Assembly: GCA_049322695.1 (NCBI GenBank)
Contig: JBMORW010000026.1
Span: 25,138 to 89,137 of the forward strand
Length of the DNA stretch: 64,000 nucleotides
From: CALGKJ01 sp049322695
Lineage (GTDB): Bacteria > Bacillota > Clostridia > Lutisporales > Lutisporaceae
Reading direction: 5' to 3'
A program made the position numbers and the translations under genes. The notes under the pieces are model-generated. The model was given only the letters and a program-made list of their open reading frames with translations, made no database searches and was not told the origin of the DNA. This document shows, piece by piece, positions 24,376 through 32,288 of this stretch (positions within the stretch are counted from its first letter, which is position 1; every line of letters begins with the position of its first letter).

Positions 24376-25359
24376 TTACATACCTCCAAAGAATAATTTA
24401 AGTAGTGAAGTTCCTGTTGAAATAAAGAACAGCGCATTTACCGCCCAATACAAAAAAACCAAAACTCCTGCATATATAGGCCAGGAGACTCTTATGTTTT
24501 TCAACATGCTTCCCAGGCCTATCGACTGAGTCTCAACCTGACGTCCTTTACTTCTTTCATTTAACGCCATCATGGCAAATATCATTATTGCTCCTGCGAA
24601 TACTGCAATAATACCGAACAAAACGGCAGTTACTATGAGAGAAAGTGTGTTGACACCTGACTGCGCAGCATGTATATCCATGTTTTTATAAAACGGCAGA
24701 TTCATTATCACATATCCAAGGGATACAGATACTGCATTATTGATAAAATGTCCCAGCATCCCCGCAAAAATAGAATCTGTCTTGTATACTACATACCCGA
24801 GCAAAACGCCCAAAAACATAGGCCCTAAAAGGTTTTGCACATTGAGATGCATTATTCCGAACAATACCGAGCTTAACCCTATGCTCTTCCACATACCCAG
24901 CTTTTCATAGCTTCTCATTACCAGCCCTCTGAACAATATTTCCTCACAGATTCCGGCAGAGCCGGCAAAAAGTAATATATAAAGCATATACTGACTTGAG
25001 TTTTCTGCAAAAGGCACTGGATTTGGCAGCAGCTGACCAAATAGGCTCACTATTATGTTTCCAAGAATATTAATAAAAATAGCAACAAAATAACCTGATA
25101 AAAAAATGGCAGCAACAAGAAATACATCAGTAATACTAAGCTTATTGAATCTGAAGACTCTTCTGATGCTGTCCCTTTTAATCAATGTATAGATAAATGC
25201 AGGTGCCGCTATAAGCAGAAACTCCGTAATAAGTATTCCTGAGTTCAGGTCAATGCTTTGTACGACACTTCCGACACTCATTAGCAGTAAAATACATATT
25301 AAAAAAACTAGGTTTCCGCCAAAAATTGTGATTTTATTTTCTTTGTTCTGCAGCTCCAA
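24376..25359 (-). CDS. CPBP-family intramembrane glutamic endopeptidase (CAAX-like)
   Basis: A 327-residue polytopic membrane protein, about eight helices. The ABI/CPBP motifs are visible: motif 1 EEILFRGLVMRSYEKLG (the EExxxR), motif 2 FGIMHLNVQN (FxxxH) and the HFINNAVS third motif. Family members are membrane proteases, some of which protect against self-made bacteriocins; the substrate here is unknown. It lies in a run of closely spaced minus-strand genes (12 bases after the GerMN gene, three before the flavoprotein). Confidence 0.85.
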   Translation of the reverse strand: MELQNKENKITIFGGNLVFLICILLLMSVGSVVQSIDLNSGILITEFLLIAAPAFIYTLIKRDSIRRVFRFNKLSITDVFLVAAIFLSGYFVAIFINILGNIIVSLFGQLLPNPVPFAENSSQYMLYILLFAGSAGICEEILFRGLVMRSYEKLGMWKSIGLSSVLFGIMHLNVQNLLGPMFLGVLLGYVVYKTDSIFAGMLGHFINNAVSVSLGYVIMNLPFYKNMDIHAAQSGVNTLSLIVTAVLFGIIAVFAGAIMIFAMMALNERSKGRQVETQSIGLGSMLKNIRVSWPIYAGVLVFLYWAVNALFFISTGTSLLKLFFGGM

Positions 25360-25371
25360 TATCTTGACCTC

Positions 25372-26283
25372 CTATTGTCTGTATATTCTATCCTCTCTTC
25401 TTTCCAAAGGCTCTGTAACTACTACATGTTCAATCGCCATAGGCTTTCCTTCAACAGTAAGAAGCACTCCTCTGATACCCTCCAGTTCTGTTAACGAGTT
25501 AACTATTGAGCTCAAGGTCATGTCCTCACCGGCAGCACCTCTGGAATGCTTTGTCAGCATCTCAGCGGAAAAATCAATGCTTACCACATCACCATTAACT
25601 GATATGCTCAGTATCTTGGCTTCTGCAGGTATAGTTCTGTGGAGATTCTGGCTTTTGGGACCTTCTATCAGGCCTTCGATTATTTTTCTGCAAAGCTCCT
25701 CTACAGCTGCTTCCTTATCTATATTTATGTTCCTCTTCTCCGGTACAACGAACATTGCCTGTGAGTCAGCAAAATATAGAGTAATCTCTCTCTGCTCTCC
25801 TCCTGGTGAAAAATCAATGTATTCCATAAATCCGTAAGGCATTCCGCTGGGAGCAACAAACTCCTTGCCTTCTATAAGCAGCTTCACTCTTTTTACTTCC
25901 TCAAACTGCAGCATAGTATTAACAATAGACGCAACAACTCCTGCCTCATGCATTGCACCCGAAAACCTGTTGAACTCTTCAGACAGGTTGAGACTCACAT
26001 CCGTACCCTCAAAAACCACTTGCAAAAGCTTGGGTGTATCCTCATACTCCCACTCAAACTTATTTCTTTCCTTAGGCCCCTTAAAATATTCTTCAACTGT
26101 TTTTTCAATAAGCTCCACATTATTTCTATACTCTATTTCCCTGATTTCTTTGCCAAGTCCTGTATTTCCCTTTAAGGAATAGAACACATCTATTTCCTGT
26201 ACTTTTAAAGTTTCTTCAGGCTTTTGAGCACATGCCGATAAAAGCAATGCAATAGACAATAGTATAGGCAGTAACCGTTTCAT
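25372..26283 (-). CDS. GerMN-domain lipoprotein
   Basis: A 303-residue exported lipoprotein: signal peptide with lipobox LLSAC (lipidated Cys about residue 18). Two tandem GerMN domains follow (about 30-160 and 165-295). Each has the pattern of a basic-hydrophobic strand followed by LSEEFNRF or FSAEMLTKHSRG, then a VNTMLQFEEVKRVKLLIEG or VNSLTELEGIRGVLLTVEG helix-strand. GerM-like proteins act in sporulation and germination or in envelope assembly. The start overlaps the upstream DUF1461 gene by four bases. Confidence 0.85.
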   Translation of the reverse strand: MKRLLPILLSIALLLSACAQKPEETLKVQEIDVFYSLKGNTGLGKEIREIEYRNNVELIEKTVEEYFKGPKERNKFEWEYEDTPKLLQVVFEGTDVSLNLSEEFNRFSGAMHEAGVVASIVNTMLQFEEVKRVKLLIEGKEFVAPSGMPYGFMEYIDFSPGGEQREITLYFADSQAMFVVPEKRNINIDKEAAVEELCRKIIEGLIEGPKSQNLHRTIPAEAKILSISVNGDVVSIDFSAEMLTKHSRGAAGEDMTLSSIVNSLTELEGIRGVLLTVEGKPMAIEHVVVTEPLERREDRIYRQ

Positions 26284-26987
26284 TGGACATTCCCCCTATA
26301 TTTTCTTTTTTTATATAATATGTATATTATTGAACAGCTAAAAATAACGACAAGCTCTAAAATATACAGGCAGCCTATTCTATATGCAGTGTCTGCGAAA
26401 AAGCTTTCGGGAAATATATTTACCAGAGTATCTGCTTTCGGATCCAGCAGCCATAAATCATTTGTGAAAAATATTTCATGGAATATTGTAAAGTATCTGT
26501 TAAAATCACTGTACATCAACAATATCAGGACCAGAACAGGAAGCAATCCGGTGCAGGACAGCCATATTCCAAATCTGCCAATGGCTTTGCTGCTTTTTTT
26601 GAAGCTAAAAAAAAGAAGAACAAAAATCACCATATAGGCAGCAGCCAAGTTTCTTAAAAGTCTTCCCTTTGAAAAAAGTTCCTTTACATCTACCATATGA
26701 AGCTTATCACGTTGGCTGAAGAACTCTCTTTCCTCACCGCCCATAAAAGCCTTAAAATCCAGATTATCTCTTCTGCCCTCCATATAAAGCAAGAGCTTTT
26801 CGGTAGAGTTCATAAGCTCCTCCATTGTCATTGACAGCCTTGAGGGAACTTCATATTTTTCATATTGCTTCACATAATAGCTTCTGTCAAAGGCAACAAG
26901 CTGTACATCGGTAAAAAGCAGAAAAAGAAGTGAAGATAATACAAACACTGCCGCTGCAAAAGACATAAGGATTTTTTTTACAATCAT
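26280..26987 (-). CDS. TIGR01906/DUF1461 integral membrane protein
   Basis: A 235-residue membrane protein with four predicted helices (about 7-27, 112-130, 142-162 and 205-227). An extracytoplasmic region carries the family hallmarks YYVKQYEKYEV, LLLYMEGRRD and the FFSQRDKLHMVDVKELF block. The TIGR01906 family is uncharacterised, widespread in Firmicutes. It is first in the run 26987-23515 and overlaps the GerMN gene start by four bases, so it is translationally coupled to it. Confidence 0.75.
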   Translation of the reverse strand: MIVKKILMSFAAAVFVLSSLLFLLFTDVQLVAFDRSYYVKQYEKYEVPSRLSMTMEELMNSTEKLLLYMEGRRDNLDFKAFMGGEEREFFSQRDKLHMVDVKELFSKGRLLRNLAAAYMVIFVLLFFSFKKSSKAIGRFGIWLSCTGLLPVLVLILLMYSDFNRYFTIFHEIFFTNDLWLLDPKADTLVNIFPESFFADTAYRIGCLYILELVVIFSCSIIYILYKKRKYRGNVQ

Positions 26988-27225
26988 CAGAAAATTCTCC
27001 TTGCAAGTAATTATTTATACGCTTTATCATCTATCTTATTTTATCAGAAAAATCAGCTAAAAAAAAGAAATACTCCCTTAGTATTTAATATTTCGGTTTA
27101 AACAGCAAAATTATATGTTACTGTTACTGAAAAAAATATCAGATAGTCAACCAAAAAATTAAGTCAGAAATAATCATATAGTCTAATATTCAGCTTAATG
27201 GAAACAATATATAAGAGGTGATTTG

Positions 27226-28146
27226 ATGTATAAAGAAAGCCTTATAGCAAAAACATTCATCCTATTCATTGTACTGATAGTATCAATCAGCCTATGCTCC
27301 TGCGGAGCACAAAAAAAACCTATGTTAAACAACACAAAGGACAAACAGGAAGAAAAAGAACCGCCTAAAGAGCTGGAGAAGCTGAAGAAAAGTGTTGAAA
27401 AAGTAGAAAAAAGCCTTCAGCCGTTATATGATAAAGCCAAAATGCCTCCAGAGCTGCTGGAAGAAGAAATAACAAAAAAGCTGGAGGAAGAAAAGAAAAA
27501 AGGCGGCGAGGAAGGAGGAGAGCAGAAAAAGCAGGGCTCTGAAGGAAGCAAAACAGGCGAACAGCAAAAAAAACCTGCTCCGGAGGAAATAAAGAAAAAA
27601 ATGGAACAAGAGCTTCTTAAAAGTATGGAGGATATAAAAAAAGATGTACTGGGATTACATGAGGCATGGAGTGCTTATGAACCAAAGGCAGTAGCCGATT
27701 TGGCCTCTCCTACTGCAGTTACTGACTTTGAAGCCTCTCTCAATAATCTGACAGCTTCTGTTGAAGCCAAGGATGTATTTGAAAGCTTGGTGAATACCAA
27801 TGAACTCTATAAGAGCTTACCGGATTTTTATGTGCTGTATAAAGCAAAAGCTCCACCGGAAATAGATAAATTGAGATATGGAGTTAAAAAAATCAAGCTT
27901 TCCTCAGATGTCAAGTCTTATGACAGAGCAAAGGAAGGTATGGAATATCTAAACTCCACATGGTCAATTACCAAACCCAAGCTGAAAAAGAATAATCTGG
28001 ATATAATTAACAAGTTTGAATTCGCAATGACTGATTTGAAGACAGCACTTGAGGAGCAAAACAGCATGATAATAAACGCCAAGTCAGAGGTATTGCTGAA
28101 AATCGCCGATGAAATGGAAAAGGCAGCAGAAAAAGAGGGCAGCTAA
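27226..28146 (+). CDS. Putative lipoprotein of unknown function, Lys/Glu-rich
   Basis: A 306-residue protein on the opposite strand from its neighbours. Signal peptide with lipobox SLCSC (Cys about residue 25), then a very charged, low-complexity coiled-coil region (about 30-120, rich in KEEKE, KKMEQE and GGEEGGEQKK), then a helical C-terminal part (about 125-300) with no family I recognise. ATG 27226 follows GAGGTG at proper spacing; a TTG codon directly precedes it. It is probably monocistronic, with a strong terminator after the stop. Confidence 0.7.
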   Translation: MYKESLIAKTFILFIVLIVSISLCSCGAQKKPMLNNTKDKQEEKEPPKELEKLKKSVEKVEKSLQPLYDKAKMPPELLEEEITKKLEEEKKKGGEEGGEQKKQGSEGSKTGEQQKKPAPEEIKKKMEQELLKSMEDIKKDVLGLHEAWSAYEPKAVADLASPTAVTDFEASLNNLTASVEAKDVFESLVNTNELYKSLPDFYVLYKAKAPPEIDKLRYGVKKIKLSSDVKSYDRAKEGMEYLNSTWSITKPKLKKNNLDIINKFEFAMTDLKTALEEQNSMIINAKSEVLLKIADEMEKAAEKEGS

Positions 28147-28163
28147 CCTACATATACTGACAG

Positions 28164-28197
28164 CAAAACACCCTATGAAATCAACATAGGGTGTTTA
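28164..28197. terminator. Bidirectional terminator
   Basis: AAACACCCTATG-N7-CATAGGGTGTTT between the convergent lipoprotein gene (plus) and the TSUP gene (minus). Confidence 0.85.
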
Positions 28198-28205
28198 TGA
28201 CACAA

Positions 28206-28964
28206 CTAAAAGACTGCCTGGTATAAGAGCTTGAGACACAATGCCATCGCAATACTGATAAAAATAGGTTTAATTACCTTTGCTCCATTTTTTATGGCTA
28301 TTCTTGTACCGATTCTCGCACCGATTATCATGGATAAAGCCATGGGTATACCTGCTGCAACCATTATTTTGCCGTTAATGGCAAATAATATCAGTGAAGT
28401 AATATTGCTTACAAAATTAAGAATTTTTCCGTTTCCGGCACTGAATGTAAAGTCAAAACCATAAATGCTTATAAACAGAAAAATAAGAAACGAGCCGGTT
28501 CCAGGCCCAAAAAAGCCATCATAAAAGCCTAATGCCAATGCAAAAATACAGCCATAAATGATATTCTTTCTGGTAAGTCCCACAAACTTATCTTCAGAGC
28601 CAAAGTCCTTTTTTATAATTGTATATACTGCCACTGTAAAAATCAGCACCAGTATCAGTACCTCCAGAAATCTCTGGTCTATGCTCAAAGCAGTCTGTAC
28701 TCCGATTGCAGAGCCTATAAGCGTGCATGGTATCTGATATTTTACTAAAGGTATGAATATTTTCTTTGATTTGGCAAAGGTAAGTGTGCTCGTAAATGAG
28801 GCACATGTACTTGCAAATTTATTTGTACCAAGAGCAAAATGCGGAGGTACGCCAACTGCCATAAGAGCAGGAAGGCTTATAAGCCCACCGCCTCCTGCAA
28901 TGGAATCCACTGCCGCTGCGGTAAACCCTGCAATACACAATACAATAATCTCGACTATCCCCAT
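28206..28964 (-). CDS. TauE/SafE (TSUP) family sulfur/anion exporter
   Basis: A 252-residue membrane protein with eight hydrophobic helices and the TSUP signatures AAAVDSIAGGGGLISLPALMAVGVPPHFALGTNKF and GFYDGFFGPGTGSFL. Family members export sulfite or sulfoacetate-type anions or take up related compounds. Start chosen at ATG 28964 rather than TTG 28979. It follows ppaC by about 23 bases and probably shares its transcript. Confidence 0.88.
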   Translation of the reverse strand: MGIVEIIVLCIAGFTAAAVDSIAGGGGLISLPALMAVGVPPHFALGTNKFASTCASFTSTLTFAKSKKIFIPLVKYQIPCTLIGSAIGVQTALSIDQRFLEVLILVLIFTVAVYTIIKKDFGSEDKFVGLTRKNIIYGCIFALALGFYDGFFGPGTGSFLIFLFISIYGFDFTFSAGNGKILNFVSNITSLILFAINGKIMVAAGIPMALSMIIGARIGTRIAIKNGAKVIKPIFISIAMALCLKLLYQAVF

Positions 28965-28987
28965 ACAATAACCCCACAATTCAATAT

Positions 28988-30634
28988 TTATTCATTAATA
29001 CAATTCAAAATAGGCGGTATTACCTGTTTCTTTCTTGATACTACTCCCGGCAGTAGTACTGAATTGCTGTTGATGGCTGTTCCAAAAGCAGCAATTATAA
29101 CATCAGTTCTGTTGCCTACAAATAACAGCTCAGTTGATTCATTTGCTATGTCAGTCAGCATGCACATCAAAAGGTCAACATCCTTATATTTGTCTGAGTA
29201 CAGTCTCTTCATATACTGAAGCAATCTATCCTTTATGTCCTGAAGCTCCTTTGAATCCATTGAATTAATCTGACCAACTGCCAGTTTTAGCTCTCCTGCC
29301 TTGAAAATCTTAAAATCCTGATATAATAGCTCTTCATCTGATTTATTGATAAGGTCTGAGCCCGCTCTGAACATAGCTCTGGCAAATTCCTGCATATTTA
29401 TCCCCGCTGTAGCTGCAAGATGTTCTGCTGTTTTTGCATCTATATCCGTACAGGTTGGTGATTTAAACATCAATGTATCAGAAAGTATGGCAGCACACAG
29501 GATTCCTGCTATTTTGGAAGGAAGCTCAACATAGTTCTCTTTGAACATATTAGCGATGATTGTAGCAGTACAGCCAAGAGGCTGATTTCTGAAATACACC
29601 GGGCCTGTAGTTTCAATATCTCCTATTCTGTGATGATCTATTATCTCAAGCAAATCAGCCTCCTCCAGACCTTCAACTGCTTGCGCTCTCTCATTATGAT
29701 CCACAAGAATGACTTTCTTTCTTTGAAGATTAATCAGTGAAGCTCTGGAAATGAGTCCAGCTATGGAGCCATCCGTATCTATCACCGGAAAGTTTCTGTA
29801 TCTTTTTTTGACCATGACTTCTTTGATCTCGTCAATATAGTCATCTATACTGAAGGTAGTAAGATTGCTGGTTTTCATAAAATATCCTATAGGCAGGCTT
29901 TGGTTTATGAATCTTGCAACCTTGTATGTATCATAAGGTGAAATAATTATTGCACAATTATGATTCTCAGCAAGCTTCTTTATAGATGCAGCCACAGGTA
30001 TTCCTCCTGTTACAATAAGACATTGGGCACCCATCTCAATGGCACACAGCTGCGTCTCGTACCTATTGCCCAGAATCACTATATCCTTGGGCTTTATATA
30101 GCTTTCCATCACCTCAGGATTCATGGCACCTATCAGTACCTGTCCATTGTATATACTGTCATCAATATCCCCTACAATCAAGTTTCCCTCAAGTACTTCT
30201 AGTATGTTTTTGTAAGGCGTTCTTGCAGCTGATAATATGCTGTTATCATATATGTCCATATAAGATTCTGCAATATCTCCTACAGTAATGATTCCGGACA
30301 GGCTTTTTCCGTCCTCAGAAACCATTAAAGTGGTTATATTATTGCTCTTCATTATTCCCCAGGCTTTCTTCAGTGAAATGCCAGGATTAACAGGAGATAC
30401 TCTTTTTATTGCAATGTCTCTTATTTGAGTCTTAACATCCTCTATAAGAGAAGGCTCCTCCACATTGAAATAATCCAGTACATACCTTGTTTCACCGTTT
30501 ATGTCACCTATCTTTTTAGGTATGTATGAATTTGTTCTGCTGGCAGCATTCTTCAAGTACGAATACGCAATGGATGAGCAAATTGAATCGGTGTCCGGAT
30601 TCTTATGTCCTATTATATATACAGAATCACTCAT
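28988..30634 (-). CDS. ppaC: Manganese-dependent inorganic pyrophosphatase with CBS and DRTGG domains
   Basis: A 548-residue family II (DHH) pyrophosphatase with a regulatory insert. Order: DHH N-terminal part (YIIGHKNPDTDSICSSIAY), CBS domain (about 65-120), DRTGG domain (about 125-240), CBS (about 245-300), rest of the DHH domain (LVDHNE, IDHHRIGD) and the DHHA2 substrate domain (about 420-548). CBS-PPases of this architecture are inhibited by AMP/ADP and activated by diadenosine polyphosphates. Start at ATG 30634 with AAAGGAGAG. It overlaps the upstream unknown gene by eight bases. Confidence 0.93.
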   Translation of the reverse strand: MSDSVYIIGHKNPDTDSICSSIAYSYLKNAASRTNSYIPKKIGDINGETRYVLDYFNVEEPSLIEDVKTQIRDIAIKRVSPVNPGISLKKAWGIMKSNNITTLMVSEDGKSLSGIITVGDIAESYMDIYDNSILSAARTPYKNILEVLEGNLIVGDIDDSIYNGQVLIGAMNPEVMESYIKPKDIVILGNRYETQLCAIEMGAQCLIVTGGIPVAASIKKLAENHNCAIIISPYDTYKVARFINQSLPIGYFMKTSNLTTFSIDDYIDEIKEVMVKKRYRNFPVIDTDGSIAGLISRASLINLQRKKVILVDHNERAQAVEGLEEADLLEIIDHHRIGDIETTGPVYFRNQPLGCTATIIANMFKENYVELPSKIAGILCAAILSDTLMFKSPTCTDIDAKTAEHLAATAGINMQEFARAMFRAGSDLINKSDEELLYQDFKIFKAGELKLAVGQINSMDSKELQDIKDRLLQYMKRLYSDKYKDVDLLMCMLTDIANESTELLFVGNRTDVIIAAFGTAINSNSVLLPGVVSRKKQVIPPILNCINE

Positions 30635-31373
30635 AAGCAGCTCTCCTTTCAAGCATCATTTTAACTCTAACCATACAATCATCCAAAAACATATTGATAT
30701 CATTGTTTATAATGTTTCTAGCCTCCTCTATTATTCCTGTACACTTCATCACATCTATCGAAATTCCATGCTTAGCTCGCATTTGAAGATTATACTTTTC
30801 TGCTAAAGAATTACTATTGATATCATTCAACTCTATAAACTTAAAGAAGCCCTTGAAGCTGTTTTGAAGCACCTTGCTGTCTACACTATAATAACCACTT
30901 AAAACATTTGATATTGCACATATTGCTTTGTGATCTTCAAAGGCATCCTTAAGCATTTTTACCAACACAGGCTGGCACTCAATAGATTGAAGCTCAATAC
31001 CCATTTCTATAAAATTATGTGCCTTCCAAAGACCGTATTCTTCAGGTATGTTGCAAGCAGCTATAACCTTATCAACAATTAAAGCACCCCTTTGGAAGCA
31101 ATACCCCTTATATCCGTTATTATAGTTTTCATCGCCATAGTAGTCCAGGCCTTCAGGAAAAACAGTATGTGTTACTATTGATTTTGCCAGGCCGGCTTCT
31201 TCAGGATGTTCCTGCAAAATATAGTCAAATAGTTCCCATCCTGGAAAATGAGTTTCATTATAGGATAGGCAGCCTGTTATCACAATATCTGGAAATACTG
31301 CACCCAGTATACTTTTGCTATCGGTATCGCCCAAAAGCATTTGGCAAAATCTCACATGCGTCAAAGGAAACAT
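30627..31373 (-). CDS. Uncharacterised 248-residue protein
   Basis: No family recognised with confidence. The N-terminus (MFPLTHVRFCQMLLG, then ILGAVFPDI and ETHFPGWELF) and the early His/Asp residues recall the layout of zinc-dependent phospholipase C/S1-P1-like proteins, but key ligands cannot be confirmed. There is no signal peptide or membrane helix. It is probably the first gene of a transcript with ppaC and the TSUP gene, overlapping ppaC by eight bases. Confidence 0.6.
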   Translation of the reverse strand: MFPLTHVRFCQMLLGDTDSKSILGAVFPDIVITGCLSYNETHFPGWELFDYILQEHPEEAGLAKSIVTHTVFPEGLDYYGDENYNNGYKGYCFQRGALIVDKVIAACNIPEEYGLWKAHNFIEMGIELQSIECQPVLVKMLKDAFEDHKAICAISNVLSGYYSVDSKVLQNSFKGFFKFIELNDINSNSLAEKYNLQMRAKHGISIDVMKCTGIIEEARNIINNDINMFLDDCMVRVKMMLERRAAYE

Positions 31374-31537
31374 TTAATCACACCTAACAATATCTTATAA
31401 AATTATTTTAAACGTGCTTATTGATATAAGCAAGTAATTACTTTCTTTACCAGCAATTTTACTAATAAGCTATTAAGCTTAACTACACATATATTACTTA
31501 ATTTATTAGAAAATTCGTACTGTTTTGTAATTTTCTA

Positions 31538-31566
31538 TTGAAATTTATCTTTGCTTGTCATATAAT
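31538..31566 (+). promoter_or_regulatory. Strong sigma-A promoter of an apparently non-coding unit
   Basis: TTGAAA (31538-31543), 17 bases, TATAAT (31561-31566), followed by about 370 bases to a terminator with no convincing ORF. Confidence 0.7.
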
Positions 31567-31572
31567 GTAAAT

Positions 31573-31940
31573 GTAACTGGTATTTACATGATTAGCATGT
31601 AAGCTGAATTATTTCAAGCAAAATTTCCTTAAATTGTCTGTGTAAATATGATAGTGTCATTAAGACATTACAGTCAGTGGATCTTTGAGATCCTTTCATT
31701 ACCCCTTGGGCTGTTTTATACAGCCCACCCCCCCATATCATATAAGAGAAGCAGCCCGAAAAATCCTGAGTTTACACAAAATACCTGTCAGTGTAATAAA
31801 AACCGCTTCTACTTTTTGTCCGCCATTAAGCCTTCCTATTTTTCATTTTTACTTTTATAAGCATTTACGATGTATTCTATTATTCTATTTCATACCTCCA
31901 GCTTATATGAAAGGGAAGACTAAATCAATCTTCCTTTTAT
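31573..31940 (+). ncRNA. Candidate non-coding RNA or long leader (about 370 nt)
   Basis: Between the promoter at 31538-31566 and a terminator at 31911-31940 I see no ORF with a ribosome binding site; two short frames (31648-31860, 31685-31942) look random. Internal hairpins GGATCT-TTG-AGATCC (31679-31693) and GGGCTGT-N5-ACAGCCC (31708-31726) suggest a folded RNA. The unit lies upstream of the GAF-TPP gene, which has its own promoter. The identity is unknown. Confidence 0.4.
31911..31940 (+). terminator. Terminator of the candidate RNA
   Basis: GGAAGA-N9-TCTTCC with flanking A and T runs and a TTTTATAAT tail. The 230 bases that follow (to 32170) are A+T-rich and hold nothing else I recognise. 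Confidence 0.7.
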
Positions 31941-32170
31941 AATGCGTTTAAGCTTACTTATCCATTTTCTTATATGAAGCCAGTCACTAATACAAATCTC
32001 TCAAAATCAGCATAAATTATTACTATCAATGCTAAATCAAGTATCTATTATTTAATAAAAACGATTACGTTTGATATTATTAATTACCTCTGCTATTATT
32101 GGCAATTTGGAGTTTGTCGAATGATGTCGTACGAAATTTCAGTTATTTCTATGTTTTTTGCGATAATATC

Positions 32171-32199
32171 TTGTAATTTATTCAAATGTGACATATAAT
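32171..32199 (+). promoter_or_regulatory. Promoter of the GAF-TPP gene
   Basis: TTGTAA (32171-32176), 17 bases, TATAAT (32194-32199), giving a leader of about 83 bases before the ATG at 32289, which has a GAGGAGG site. The bases just before the -10 (GACATATAAT) resemble those of the upstream promoter (GTCATATAAT). Confidence 0.7.
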
Positions 32200-32288
32200 A
32201 TGTTTGTAATACTCCATTACTTTATGTTTACATTTTTCTATTTCTGTTAACCTTATGTATTATAGCATTAAGTTTCGAGGAGGTTTTT

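Noticed and set aside
31648..31942. Two overlapping ORFs of 70 and 85 codons in the 31.4-32.3 kb gap
   Set aside because: No ribosome binding sites and random-looking composition; treated as part of a possible non-coding RNA.
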